A stretch of DNA of 64,000 nt. Source: Corallium rubrum (taxonomy: Eukaryota; Cnidaria; Anthozoa; Scleralcyonacea; Coralliidae). Under the pieces are notes generated by a model. It was not told where the DNA came from. It made no database searches and saw only the letters and a list, made by a program, of their open reading frames with translations. Positions 49,028 through 60,711 of the stretch are shown here, piece by piece; the first letter of the stretch is position 1, and each line of letters begins with the position of its first letter. The position numbers and the translations under genes are program-made. The stretch is taken from contig OZ035998.1 in NCBI GenBank assembly GCA_964035015.1, positions 13,784,958 to 13,848,957 on the forward strand, given 5' to 3'.

Positions 49028-49311
49028 GTAAGTATATAAAGTAATGGTGGAATTCTTTATCAGAATACATATTACATAGACTTTATTTATCCATGAATTT
49101 GCATGATAGCTGATTATAGCTAATATATTTGCGAAAATATACAAATTAATAACTAAATACAAAAAGAAATCCTGAACTATAATTTGTTTATAGCATTTGA
49201 CTCATGTTCTGAAATCTTCTATTGTATAAATTAGTCATCCCTGCCTTGTGCAACATCATGCGATCAACAAAAACCTTGTCTATATAGTGTACGCTCACTG
49301 TTCGTTTCACT

Positions 49312-49488
49312 TTCAGGGTGCTTTTGACGAAAATGTTTAGAAGTTCGCTCCGCGTATTTGACAATGGCTACTAAGTAGCCAACCAAATAACGCGTAGTTC
49401 AAAACGAACTCGCGAACTTTGAAATAAAATAACTCGCGAACTTTGGACCGAACCTCCAAACATTTTCGTCAAAAGTAACATAAAACCG
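49312..49488. mobile_element. Short fold-back element
   Basis: GCTTTTGACGAAAATGTTT and its inverse AAACATTTTCGTCAAAAG, plus an inner repeat of TCGCGAACTTT; intron 5 of copy B. Confidence 0.75.
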
Positions 49489-49782
49489 ACAATAAGTATA
49501 CGCTTATTTATTTTTCAGTATTGTGTGAGCTACAGAAATGCCACACAGATGAGCTCCAATTGAAATGTGAATGATTTGTAGCAAATATCTTTATAGTAAC
49601 AGCTTAATCAACCTTCTCATTCCCAAAAGAATTTTAAACAATACGAAATTACAAATTACACTTTGTCGATGACCCAATTTTGACCATTTCCCGTTTTTAG
49701 CCATTTTGGACACTTGATGAGTAATGGATTAGGGTGCGGCACCTACTCATACTGAGAAGGTTTCTGAATGGTTTAGATCACC

Positions 49783-49924
49783 TAATTCAAACAGTAACAT
49801 GAAATATCCTTTTCGAAGTAATAATGCATTGGCGATATTGCCAAAACCGAGAACAGATGTTCTAAAGCGATGCTTTGTCTATCGCGCAGTCGAGCTCTGG
49901 AATAGTGATTACCTCCTTTCTTAA
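49783..49924 (+). mobile_element. LINE 3' terminal fragment
   Basis: Reads NALAILPKPRTDVLKRCFVY then RAVELWNSD and stops at about 49924; the phrase PKPRT...K..F.YR...LWNS is characteristic of the last residues of CR1-type polyproteins. Followed by an AT-rich 3' stretch to about 50180. Confidence 0.65.
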
Positions 49925-50334
49925 AGACAACACTATATCTGTAAAAACTTTTACAAACTCTCTTAAAACAGTTGATATTTTTAATAATTAATTATGTAAT
50001 TATATATGACTGGTCATCTCTTTGCATGTAAACTTTGAAGTATTTTATTATTTTAATTATTTTATGTAAACCTATATTAAGATTTTGAGTGCATTGTATA
50101 AATTTGTAATATATTTTATTTAGTTATGTATAGTTATGTATAGTTAGTTAAGTGGATTTTGTCAAAATTCTTATGTAATTAGTTAAACGACGGCCCCTAT
50201 AAGAACACTTTTTAAGTGAAGGGTTTTACCATCGATAACTGTGTTTGTGAAATTCATTACTAATTCATGAGTTTTGCAGCCAATCCCATTTCAGAAATTA
50301 CGTCACATGTATACCCCTGTAAACCCCATACAAA

Positions 50335-50550
50335 CTAAAACCAATGATGCTAATTAGTTACAACCACACTAGTGCTTGTAACTAATTAGCATCTCAGCAT
50401 CTCAATATCCCAAAGGGATTTTTACTATTTATTCATTTCACAAGTTGTTTACAACACTCGCGTACTTGTTGTATTGAATATACGATCACTCGCCTTCGGC
50501 TCGTGATTGTATATTCAATACAACACGGCCGCTCGTGCTGTAAACATTAC
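50335..50550. repeat. Two palindromes in intron 5 of copy B
   Basis: GATGCTAATTAGTTACAA with its inverse at about 50345-50395, and a long palindrome centred near 50495 (GTTGTATTGAATATACGATC and inverse, flanked by GTTTACA / TGTAAAC). Confidence 0.82.
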
Positions 50551-51484
50551 TTAAATTAATTAAATAAATAAATAATTGGTGACGAACGTAGGAACGAATT
50601 TGTAATTGACAATGTGATTGGTTATACTTTTAGCATGGATTGTAAAAGGACTGAATAGGAAACTAATAGTCATGTGGAGTGTTTTGAGCCTAATTCTGAT
50701 TGGTTAAATCGTATTTACTCAGTTTGCAAAATGGTTTCACCTAGTTGAAAATTGTGAGGTCACGACTGGCGTGAGTATGCTTGTTTTACTGAGGTTTTAA
50801 TACTAATTGAACTTTTCTTCAAATTCTTCATGTTCTCACATTCAGATGACTATGTTGACGTTTCAAATTATTTTATCGCCTTACAAACCTGCCTAAGCCA
50901 CAATCGAGTGTTCGAGGTAAACGTTTGATCATTGTTTTGATGTTTTCTGTGTTGTTTCAAAGAAACTGGCGCCGCAAAATAGTACTTTGTTTTGCTTGGA
51001 ATCCAAGATGCATAATGAGTAAGAATAGACGGTCATTTTATTGTGTTGTGGCTTTGTCGTATTTACAGGCAGTTCGATTTTCATTTTAAGTTGTATTAAT
51101 CCTAAACTTTGAATATACAAGGGTTTTTTAAGCTTGCCAGTCAATTTCAACCAGGTTATTATGCTCGCGCCATCAAGTTTCCTATCCAGTCTTTTTACTA
51201 TCGATATCCATGTTTTTAGCCAATCACAAAACCCGTTCATATTAGGTAGGTCTACTCTTTATGTGCGCTAATGTCGCGGTTCGAACCGCGTCAGCGAATC
51301 TAATGATCTTTTCTGGGTTATTTTTTTTTTCTAATTTCCGCATATGTCAAGATTTTTTATCGTGATATATTGAGAAGGGTCAAAATTTAAAAAAAGACGA
51401 AAAATACGGATATTTAATTTTTCAAAAAAATGTTGGGTTAACCCTCTGACTCTCCCTTAATAATAATTTCCTTTTTCGTTACAG

Positions 51485-51598
51485 TTTCGTTGTTGCTTTT
51501 GTGATTTATCTTGTCGCTGGAATACTATTTATGAAGTGTAAAAGAGGAGCAACGAGAAAGAAAGTTATTCCAAATGTTGAATTTTGGTCTTCAATTCC
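51485..51598 (+). pseudogene. Copy B exon 6, 3' truncated
   Basis: Acceptor GTTACAG ending at 51484. Encodes FVVAFVIYLVAGILFMKCKR and on to NVEFWSSIP. Homology to copy A stops at about 51598, before the expected donor; T-rich unrelated sequence follows and the frame runs to a stop at 51717-51719. Confidence 0.82.
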
Positions 51599-51811
51599 CC
51601 CATATTTTTTTAAATCTCGTTCTCGTTGGGGTTTTTTTTGTTTTCATTTTTTGGGGACAAACAGGACATATAGCCCATTTTTTTTTGATGGTGTGATTTT
51701 TTTGTGTTTGATTAATTAGAGAAGCTTTTCTACACTAAAATTTGCCAATGTAGTGTCAGTTTTCCCCGCCAAGTTTTATGAATCAGTTTCAGAGTGTGAT
51801 ACCCATAGTGC

Positions 51812-51974
51812 CCTTAAGCTGGTTTTCCACTAGGCGATTTTTCTCGCGCGAAGCGACTTTCTCTTGTTCGAATTTTGGCAATAGATTTCTGATTAGTTCC
51901 AGCTCAGAGCTCATCAGACAAAAGAAAAAGTCGCTTCGCGCGAAAAAAGTCGCCTAGCGGAAAACCGGCTTAAG
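51812..51974. mobile_element. 163-bp palindromic MITE
   Basis: CTTAAGCTGGTTTTCCACTA and inverse; CGCGCGAAGCGACTTT inside both arms, TTTGTCT/AGACAAA-like words near the centre. Confidence 0.85.
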
Positions 51975-52782
51975 TGCATACGCGGCCGTGTATTTGGGAT
52001 TTTTATGTCTTACGCGGAGGCGGTCACCGTCCTTCATACAGTCGCAAAGTTACTAAACGGTCATCAGAAATAACTATAAGTAACACGATATGGCGAATAC
52101 TGTTATTAATTTAAAGATAAAATTGGATTTGACAGTTTATCATATAGTCTTTATTCACTTAATACTGCATATAGCTCAACTGTCGTAACACTTCACCGCC
52201 TCCTTTGAGGGTGGTAAAGGCGGTACGGATCACGTTTCACGGGAAATAAAAAAGTCATTTCTCAGTCATTTCTCATTTCACGGATAAGAAAACTGCCATT
52301 TCACGTTTCACAAAAAATTACGGGAACGTTTAATCAACTCTATGACAAATATTCATGACAGAAGGCGAAGTAGATTGAAGCTCATATTCTTCAGAATAAT
52401 TACTAAATATTACTAGGTATTAAATATTCGTCAATATTCAGCGAGACTGAGGTGAATAATCGTCATAGCATAATTTCAGAGGTAAATATCAACGAAAGTT
52501 GAAAAAGACGTTTCTAACTTATAATTAGATTTATCTTGATTCTTTATTCTTTTCCTTACGCTCAGTTTTCAAAAGCGCACCTATAATCAAAACGCACCCA
52601 AAATGGCAAAAATACAAACAATTTTACGACAAAACACATCCATGTCTTTAGTAGTTATTTTCGAGGATTTAATTTCGACGATTTGGGGCCCGCAGTAATT
52701 GTTTTTTGCTGTTGCGGTGCCCCTGCCAAGATGTTTTCGTTCTGTATAATTATGTTTGTAATTGTAATGTGTAACTGGCAAA

Positions 52783-53045
52783 GCTAATAAAATAAAATAA
52801 AATAAAATAAAATAAAATAAAATAAAATAAAATAAAATAAAATAAAATAAAATAAAATAAAATAAAATAAAATAAAATAAAATAAAATAACATAAAATAA
52901 CACAAAATAACATAACATAACATAACATAACATAACATAACATAACATAACATAACATAACATAACATAACATAAAATAAAATAAAATAAAATAAAATAA
53001 AAAAAAAATTAAAAAAATTAAAAAAATATAAAATAAATAAATAAA
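52783..53045. repeat. (AAAAT)n / (ACATA)n pentanucleotide array
   Basis: AAAAT units at 52783-52890 and after 52975, with about 14 CATAA-type units between them; an example of unit conversion by one base change. Frames over it are artefacts. Confidence 0.95.
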
Positions 53046-53319
53046 TAAAAGATTTGTTAGTTTAAATACTGCAGTCGCCATTTTGAAAAATCTCAGCCGT
53101 TTTGAAAAGAAAACATGCATCAAAAACAATGATTTCGAGGGCAATCGAGGGAAATTCCCCGCGAAAACCCCTATTTGATGTGCAATTTCTAGTGATGTTA
53201 TAATCACCGAGGGAAGTAAGCTATTTATTCATCAAAGCGTGTACCATTTTACATCCAGAGTATTGCTCTGCTTGATGTTGGAAATAATGCGACAAAATAA
53301 TAAAACATCCATCTAAAAT

Positions 53320-53520
53320 AGCCAATAAATTCAATGAATATTTTGTAAACATTGACCCTGCATTAGCAAAAAAAATTACTAATATTCCAGAAATATCTCA
53401 CTGATAACTACATGGATAGTATGTTTCTTAATCCAATTACTGAAAATGAAGTAGAAATTAAACGACATAGCCAACATGAATAATGATAAAAGTCCTGTAT
53501 ATGATGACATTTGTAAACAG
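53320..53520 (+). mobile_element. LINE linker fragment
   Basis: IANKFNEYFVNIDPALAKKI, then MDSMFLNPITENEVEIK and, after a frameshift, NMNNDKSPVYDDI: the conserved stretch just before reverse transcriptase in CR1/L2-type elements. Stops in between; dead. Confidence 0.68.
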
Positions 53521-53802
53521 TGCAACGACTAACATTCATATTTTGTCTGTGCGACGTCCAGGAGTTGTGCTCGTACCTTCAAAAAAGAGCGGGAAAGCAT
53601 TATAAGTGTGTAGACTGGTCCGTCCGAGAGTTCGATACACCGAAAAGTTAAGATTACAAGGCTAGCATATCACCAAAACAACTCTTGTCCGAATCGGTCT
53701 TTAGTATTTTATTCTGACTAACGCCAGATGATTTTATTCACCTCTGGGGAAGCCTCGAAAACATTCTCATATAAACCCGGGATGAAAAACGTCCCGTCAC
53801 GT

Positions 53803-54506
53803 TCTGGCTGTTGCCACGGCTACGGTATTTCCCACATATTTCTTGTAATGTTTAATTTTGCAAATTCACGCATGCGCAAACGTTTGGCAGCAGCGTTGCC
53901 AAGATGGTCTCTCGTTCCGTATGATGATATATAACATACAACCCAACACGCGTGTATGATGCATTTCATCATACATGTGCATGTTTTTAATAAAGAGGTT
54001 ATTAATGAAACCCTTCCCCTCCGAACCCCCTAACCCTAATCTCAAAAATGTGAATTTCCCGGGGGGAACCCTAACCCTAACTTGAAAAGTGTCGGGGGGG
54101 GGGGGTTATGGTCAACAGTTCTTGACAAAGATTGTGGGATGCGCAGTGAGTTTTAATCCGTTAATTGGCGCATCTTAGAATAAAAACATGCACATGTATG
54201 ATGAAATGCATCATACACGCGTGTTGGGTTGTATGTTATATATCATCATACGGAACGAGAGACCATGTTGGCGTTGCTGCCCTCAATCGGCACAAGCGCT
54301 GATCAGCACCATTAATTTCCGCTCATGAGTGGCTATGGTATAACGTCATGAGATGAATTCGTCAATATCTGGTGAATGCTTTTTTAAATTATCCATTTTC
54401 ACATTTTTAAGTAAATTGAGTGAAACACCGCAGCCAAACGTTTGCGCATGCGTGAATTCGCTAGAGTAAACATTGCAAGACACTAGCCGTGGCAACAACA
54501 ACCAGA
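53803..54506. mobile_element. Nested fold-back element
   Basis: Outer arms CTGGCTGTTGCCACGGCTA / TAGCCGTGGCAACAACAACC and ACGCATGCGCAAACGTTTGG with its inverse; an inner pair of about 75-bp arms (53922-53995, 54180-54260) containing CATGATGCATTTCATCAT-type words; CCCTAACCCTAAC tracts in the loop near 54030-54085. Confidence 0.8.
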
Positions 54507-54906
54507 CAGTGAAGACTAAGTAAGACTTGACTATTTATTTGTGTTTTAAAAAAAGGGTAAAGAAAATTACGAAGGGGTAATTTCAGAATATGTTACAATA
54601 TTGACAAAGAAGTCATGCACAAATTACCTTCCTTATCTTTTTGGTAGTATATGCTTATATTTTTGGACTCTTGGACCAGTCCAAATATTTCAGTGTTTGG
54701 GTCTGGTACGAGATTGAGGACCCCGTTTACACAAGAGCAAAAGTATCCGGATTCATGCACATCGTTTTTTATTCCCATGAGGATGAAAAACAATGTGAAC
54801 CCGGATGCTTTTCCTCTAGTGTAAACGGGGCCCGGTGACCTGAGATAAATTATTCTTATATTTTTCGTAGAGTATTTCGTAGAATTATTTTTACTTCTTG
54901 TGATGT

Positions 54907-55060
54907 CTAAAAGGATCGCAGGCTCGGGTAATAAAATTATCTCGTGACTTTTAATAGTGCTCGTGACCCGCGCCGAACTTCGATGTGATAAAGTTTATCA
55001 AAAAATATGCTTGACCTTGGCTTTATATTGTTTATATTTTAGCCTGCTACCGCTTGCAAG
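54907..55060. repeat. Upstream block of copy C matching 31955-32090
   Basis: AAAAGGATCGCAGGCTC and AATTATCTCGTGACTTTT and GATAAAGTTTATC occur in the same order in both places. Confidence 0.7.
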
Positions 55061-55249
55061 TGAAGCTGGAAAGGTACAGTACTACATTATTCATATAAAC
55101 TACAGTTATCAACCCTTAATTTACTTTTATTAGATTCAATCGATAGAAATTACTTTAACTACATCTCTGTATGCAAACACAACGACTTTAACTCTCAATG
55201 GTTTATAGAGCGTCTCTAACCGATCATTTATACACGAGTAAAAACACAC

Positions 55250-55700
55250 AACTTGTTCACGGTTGTCAACAGGCGTGAACAATGTTGTGCTGCTTGCCGT
55301 GAACAATGTTGTGCTGCTCGCCGTGAACAAGTTGTTCACTTATGGTTCGAACAACTTGTTCACGGATATTGAAATCGGCAACAGTCATGAACAAGTTGTT
55401 CCAACAGCACATTTTTTATACCCAACAACGTTGTTCGCACATGATACAACATGTTGTAACAGCATGACGAAATAACAAGGATGAACAACAATGTTACAAC
55501 AATGGTGAATATGATTGATGTATCAACACGTTCTTCGGACAACATGCGTGAACAACGGTTGTTTCATCAAGCAGTAACAACTTGTTGAAAAGTGATGAAC
55601 AATGTTCATTTATCAATGTTGTTCACATATGTCAACAAGTTGTTACAGCGTTGTTGCAAGTTGTTACAGTATTGTTCAGGCAACAATGCTGTAACAACTT
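55250..55700. repeat. Array of self-complementary AACAA/TTGTT words
   Basis: More than a dozen occurrences of AACAACTTGTT, AACAATGTTGT, GTGAACAA and similar palindromic words in about 450 bp at irregular spacing. Neither a regular tandem repeat nor a single fold-back. Confidence 0.7.
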
Positions 55701-56181
55701 GCGAGATTTTTACGTGTGTAGGTCTCTTGCACATGACGTTAAAACGGTGCATCTAGAGGACAACTTCAAAGTTCCGACGTTCAACAGAGCAAATAATGAA
55801 TGAAAATTCTATAGTTTATAAGCATTTGTGCTCCACCAAGGGAATAACTGCAAGTGGTTTATAGAAGGCAACCTCGTACCCTGGGTATGGGGTTGTATAG
55901 AAGGTTGCATGTCTGGGGCTCACGTCCACTAAACGTCTGTTATATTACACGCAAATGTACCACATGCACTACATGTATATGTACAACTTATGTCAAGAAA
56001 TGACCTGATTGGTATAAATTTATATTGATTGGTATTCACCAATTGATGACCAATCAAAGTCACAAAAATGTATCCATATGTCCATCAATGGCTGTCAATT
56101 AATTGCTATTAATCAGAGAACCTCCAAACATTTATAAGCCCTCTTGAATATTACCCAAACTCGGCAAACTGCAAAGTGATT

Positions 56182-56573
56182 CAGGGCCATATTAACAAAT
56201 TTTCCACCCCAGAGCAAATTTTCGGCGGCACCCATTAACACCACCCAGAAGCTATCACCTCCCTGGCTACCCTCGTTTCTGGAAGTGACTGATCTTAGTC
56301 ATTCATTCCTAGAAATGTATGGCTGCTATTATGCTGTAGAAGTTTTAGAGTCATGCAAAGTAACTAGATTTTCCTTATGATAACTGATTTGTAAGGCACC
56401 ATCTTCCCTGAAAGGAATCCACTCGGTTCTCACATCTCACATTTAGTCAACCAAGGCATGATGGAAAAATTACTACCTTCTAAAATTTGCCACCCCCAAA
56501 CACCCCCCAAAATGTTCTGCCCTGGGGCAAGTGACCGCCCCCCCCCCCCCCTCCCCCCTTTAATCCAGCCCTG
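56182..56573. mobile_element. hAT-like element with perfect 8-bp target duplication
   Basis: Ends CAGGGCCATATTAAC and TTTAATCCAGCCCTG; flanked by AAGTGATT at 56174-56181 and 56574-56581. 392 bp, non-coding. Confidence 0.87.
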
Positions 56574-57376
56574 AAGTGATTAACAGTAATTGGTGTAAGC
56601 TGTTGCAAGAATCCTGCCACTCTTTATTCTTTTGCTAAAGTTGTTACTTTTGTTTGTTATTAATTGCTTGTTTACCTTATCTACTTTTTGACACTCTCTT
56701 GTGGCAAAATAAATAAATAAACAAATGAGCTGTGCACAGTTTATGTTGAACTGTACCTTACACCATGCACATTCTTTGTTTTAGGTTTATTAATATTTAA
56801 ATAGCACAGTTGAGTGATTGAACTGAAACTTTGCTATTGGATAATTCCTTCATTATACTAAAAATATAGTGTGTAATCAGTGACCATGCACAAATCACAA
56901 ATATTTTGGTCTTATCGCTCTCATGTTAACCCATTTTGTTAGAGCTGGCCAAAAATGACTCCTTTATTGTTTTACTTTAGCCAGCTGTGCATGAGCAGAC
57001 AGTCTGCTACTTTGTTTATTGGCAGATTTTAATTGTCAAAGGGAGAACCCTTGAACGTTTTAGGCAGCAATGGGTTAACAAATGATTAAGTTAAATGTTT
57101 TTTAAGTGAAACGCCTGCACGCAGTCTAGCAGAACTAAAATGGCCATTTTCTTTGCATGTAATAGTGGTGGAAAACATAAAAATCAAATTACTCCGAAGA
57201 AAACTATGATTTATTTAAGTACAAAGTATATTTTGTCATAATTTGACTCTGGTGTTGTGCATTTGTCCTTAATTAATTTGTTGTGACACTTTGGACATCT
57301 GAACAAATTTTTCACCCAGGGAGGTGAGGATTTCAACGGCCAAATCCTCAAAAGTTCCAGTTCCCAGGGTATGCCT

Positions 57377-57378
<2 letters not shown>

Positions 57379-57413
<35 letters not shown>
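57379..57413. repeat. (TG)n microsatellite
   Basis: About 35 bp of pure TG within the shared upstream region of copy C. Confidence 0.93.
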
Positions 57414-57416
<3 letters not shown>

Positions 57417-57540
57417 ATGTTGAAGCTTCAAATTGATCGGTACATTAAGGTTGAGTTTGGATCACAATGAAAAGAACTTTTTACAGTTCAGTACACTGAT
57501 GACGGTAATCTGAAGTACATGTACAGATCGATTGTACTGT

Positions 57541-57795
57541 GCCCAGTATAGTAATGACCTGTTTCAATATGGAAGCTATTAAATTTGAAAGGTGCATGTT
57601 TGCAATATCATTACTGTATTTATTTCTTGTAGCTTTATTTCCTTGGCTTGATTTTATTTTAATGTTAAGTACTGTCATATTGTAGGCATGATTATTATTG
57701 AGACATGTAGCAGTGCCAAGGTATTAACTGTACAGTATGTACATTGTACAATAAACTTAATTTGTATAAAATATTATTTTAAATTAAACTAATTC
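57541..57795 (+). promoter_or_regulatory. Putative promoter-proximal region of copy C, shared with copy B
   Basis: CAGTAATGACCTGTTT, TATTTTAATGTTAA, TTGTAGGCA...GAGACATG, GGTATTANCTGTACA and TTTTAAATTAAAC occur in the same order as at 34672-34760 and 35905-36055 upstream of copy B. Position and conservation suggest promoter or 5' UTR; no core promoter element proven. Confidence 0.45.
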
Positions 57796-57944
57796 AGTTA
57801 CATAGCCACTCACTGTGACACTGGGGCACGTACCCCAGGGCTTGAAATTTTTAATTTTCGGCAGTATCCAAGTGGGAAACCAGGTTTCTGAATTTCTAAA
57901 ATTAACTATAACAGTTTGTGACAATGCCTGCAGTTACGTTGCGT

Positions 57945-58205
57945 TTTAAAACATTACGCTACATTGTAAGACGTCATGTTACATTGTAAGACGTTACGCT
58001 ACATTATAAGACGTTACGCTACATTATAAGACGTTACGCTACATTGTAAGACGTTACGTTACATTATAGGACGTTACGTTACATTACAAAACATTACGTT
58101 ACATTATAAGACGTTATGCTACATTGTAAGACGTTACGTTACATTATAGGACGTTACGTTGCAATGTAAGACGTTATGCGACATTCTAAGACATTACGCT
58201 ACATT
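57945..58205. repeat. 20-bp satellite, left block
   Basis: About 13 units of ACGTTACGCTACATTATAAG with point variants. Confidence 0.92.
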
Positions 58206-59776
58206 CTATAATATACACTTGTTGACTGGCGACGAGGGAAACATCAAGTTTTACGGACCCGAAAGCTTCATTGTCACCCGAGGGCTTTAGCCCGAGGGTG
58301 ACATTGAAGCCTGAGGGACCGTAAAACTCGATGTTTCTCGAGGCAAAAGTCAACAAGCGGTTTGTTATATACCAAAGACTTTTAAAATACAAAATACAAA
58401 ACTGCCTTGAAACTTGCAATTTGCAAACGGCGAAAAGTCTTACCAAAACACTTTGACTTCGTCTTTGTAATTTCAATTCAAGTCATTCAACTAAACAAAT
58501 AGTTATACACCAGACTCAACACTAAGAACAGCTTTAAATTTCTCCATGTGTTTTTCAGACCCTCTTTGAAGATGTGTATCGATATTCTTTCTTTCGGAAA
58601 ATGGACTATTTCGTACCAAACAAGCTCGAAACAAGCTCTTGTTTTCAAAATGCCCGAAGAGTCCAAAGTTCTTGATCTGATGCAATAATCGTGTATTCAC
58701 GTGAACAACGCATGAATAAAGCGACGTCAGAGGGAAACATTGCACTGTTTCCCTCTTCATTGTTGACGTCAGAAGGAAACAGTGCAATGTTTCCCTCGGT
58801 AGAAAGAAACATTGGGTTTGTTGAACAACACGTGACCATGATTTGACCAATAGGATTTCATTATTGGCAAACGAAAGTCTTTGGTATACAGAGCCTGAAA
58901 TAATTTTAAAATTTGTCCGGCAAAACTTCCGAGCAAAATGAAAATTGACCGGAAATTTTCAAATTTGGTCGGAAATTTTTAAGTTTAGTTTGACCCCCTC
59001 CGTTGAGTAAATTCTGTCAAGCATGCAGTAAATCACTCTACTTGTTATTTGTAATAATAAAACACAAATGTTTAATTCTGAATTGTGTATTAGTTATAGT
59101 GAATAATAATTTAATTAAAATGGTAACTATGAAACAACTTTAAACTGAAAAGCTGGATTACACGATAAGTTTCTGTGATTACAATGGCGTCAATTGCAGT
59201 TTAACGCAATGGTTTTGAATTAAAAATCACCCACTGTTGTTATCTCGACTCGACAACCTGGAAGATAAAGAATACGTTTCCTCGACGTTTTGAGCTCAGG
59301 ACCTTCGTCAGGAGAGTCAAATAAGCCTATTTGATCAGCCCATTCAACTGTCCTGATCATGAAGGGCCTTTGCTCGAAACGTCGAGGAAACGTATTCTTT
59401 ATCTTCCAGGTCGTCAAATAACCGTGGTCAAATTAACAACAATGAAAGCAGTCACTCTGACTCGTAACTCACTGTCACACACTTAAGTGAACTAAACTTT
59501 GTTTAAAGCATACTCTGATCGAAGAAATTTTGATAGTGCACTGTAAAGTGTAAAACCAACTTTAACTCAAAACTGATGGAAAACCCAATGGAAATTTAAC
59601 AAGAAAAATGGAGTGTTGAGCGCCGACCCGATCATTTAAAAAGACGGATTTTTTTTTTTTTTAAATTTGTCCGGACAAAATTTCCGATCATTTCAGCATT
59701 TGGTCGGAAAAACTGGAATTTGGTCGGAAAACCGCCGGCCGCCGGCCGTTATTTCAAGCTCTGGGTATATAACAAG
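58206..59776. mobile_element. Fold-back element, copy 2, interrupted
   Basis: Inverse of 43654-44318; its own sequence ends near 58888 and resumes for a few bases after 59763. GCTACATTCT stands at both borders with the satellite (58197-58206, 59775-59784), possibly a target duplication but also satellite sequence. Confidence 0.8.
58889..59763. mobile_element. 875-bp element inside fold-back copy 2
   Basis: Ends CAGAGCCTGAAATAA and TTATTTCAAGCTCTG; flanked by GGTATA on both sides (58883-58888, 59764-59769). The 43654 copy shows the uninterrupted site. Contains a palindrome at about 59258-59412 with the GGGCCTTTGCTCGAAACGT core. Confidence 0.88.
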
Positions 59777-59784
59777 CTACATTC

Positions 59785-60110
59785 TAAGACGTCACGGTCT
59801 ATCTACAGAGGTCTATATATAAGACGTTTACCGTTACGCTACATTATAAGATGTTACGCTACATTATAAGATGTTACGCTACATTGTAAGACTTTACCTT
59901 ACATTCTACGACGTTACGCTACATTATAAGACGTTACGTTACATTATAAGACGTTACGCTGCATTATAAGACGTTACGCTACATTATAAGACGTTACGTT
60001 ACACTATAAGACGTTACGTTACATTAGAAGACGTTACGCTGCACTATAAGACGTTACGTTACGTTGTAAGACAGTACGTTACATTGTAAGACGTTACTTT
60101 AGATTCTGTG
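59785..60110. repeat. 20-bp satellite, right block
   Basis: About 15 units of the same sequence as 57945-58205. The array was split by the fold-back element in between. Confidence 0.92.
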
Positions 60111-60452
60111 GCTGTGCGCTATCGAAATTTTTATTGTATCCCGTTGGGTTACTGAAGTTAAGACTTCAAGTATCCAAAACGAAAATCTAGTATTCCGCAT
60201 GGATATCGGGGATACCGCAAATTTCATGCCCTGCAAGGTGAAGCCAAAATATTCTTTCTAAACTTTAGCCAATAATGTTAAAATATAAAAATAATCATGT
60301 AGATTAAAATACAAAACACACTAAATTTCCAAACATTCAAAAATTATTTTGTGCCCTAGCCGTGCCCCAGCGACGTACAATTTTTACTGAACCAATTTGT
60401 ATTTTTTCTATTTTCTTCTTTTGAAACAATAGGCTATATTTAGAATTGTGCT

Positions 60453-60658
60453 ATGGAATTCATTGGCATGTACAAACCTGGATGTAAACATGGTATCAGC
60501 TTGCTGTGTGTTTCTTTATGTATGCTTATTACAACTGTTGTTGGTGATGGTGTAACGTGTACCAAAGATGAGAGCATTTGTGGTTGTTATTTTGGAAATG
60601 GAAATGAAACTCGTGCGATTTCAATGTTGGGAATTGATCATAATGGTGGACGTCCATT
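60453..60658 (+). CDS. CD-MPR-like receptor, copy C, exon 1 (partial gene)
   Basis: ATG at 60453, donor GTAAGT at 60659; 206 nt (one codon shorter than A and B). The first 20 residues differ from copy B at three positions (MEFIGMYKPGCKHGISLLCV); a CGC cluster and ISMLGI follow. The upstream pyrimidine tract and about 100 bp of intron 1 (61200-61290, compare 36763-36840) match copy B. No exon 2 (NPC motif) is visible before 64000, so the gene continues past the window. Function can only be inferred from its neighbours. Confidence 0.8.
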
Positions 60659-60711
60659 GTAAGTATTAACTGTAATTTCAAAATAGAGATGGAATTAGTT
60701 ATTAGTCGGGC

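Larger units (their letters stand above)
36122..51598 (+). pseudogene. CD-MPR-like receptor, copy B (disrupted or soluble form)
   Basis: Paralogue of copy A with the same exon layout: 36122-36330, 39293-39383, 40557-40678, 47448-47529, 48909-49027 and 51485-51598. Exons 1-4 join in phase (504 nt, 168 codons). In exon 5 a two-base excess before the membrane span shifts the frame to TGA at 48996-48998; a later four-base TATA excess restores it, so both splice phases are kept. Exon 6 keeps the membrane span and FW motif but diverges after SSIP, at about 51598, with no donor, and no terminal exon is recognisable downstream. Q and R of the sugar site are present; exon 4 has no glutamate. As read, it would give a 197-residue secreted luminal domain, or an mRNA open to nonsense-mediated decay. 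A sequencing error at the TATA-rich site could mimic part of this, but the lost 3' end would remain. Confidence 0.75.
57800..60385. mobile_element. 2.6-kb composite insertion before copy C exon 1
   Basis: Absent from copy B, where the flanks (TTAAATTAAAC and CCAATTTGTATTTTTTCTA) lie about 15 bp apart. Diverged inverted ends include CTGGGGCACGTACC / GTGCCCCAGCGACGTAC and AGGGCTTGAAATTT / AATTTCATGCCCT. Between them lies a 20-bp satellite, itself split by a fold-back element that is in turn split by another. Confidence 0.7.

Noticed and set aside
51262..51300. Possible tRNA T arm (CGCGGTTCGAACCGCG)
   Set aside because: A simple palindrome with a six-base loop; no D or anticodon arm at the right distance.
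55042..55074. Possible small exon between an AG and GTACAG (CYRLQVKLE reading)
   Set aside because: Too short, no counterpart in copy A or B, and next to shared intergenic sequence.
58186..58850. Overlapping frames of about 96-115 residues
   Set aside because: They lie in a fold-back element; partly the same frames appear in its inverse copy at 43843-44331, as expected from repeat sequence.
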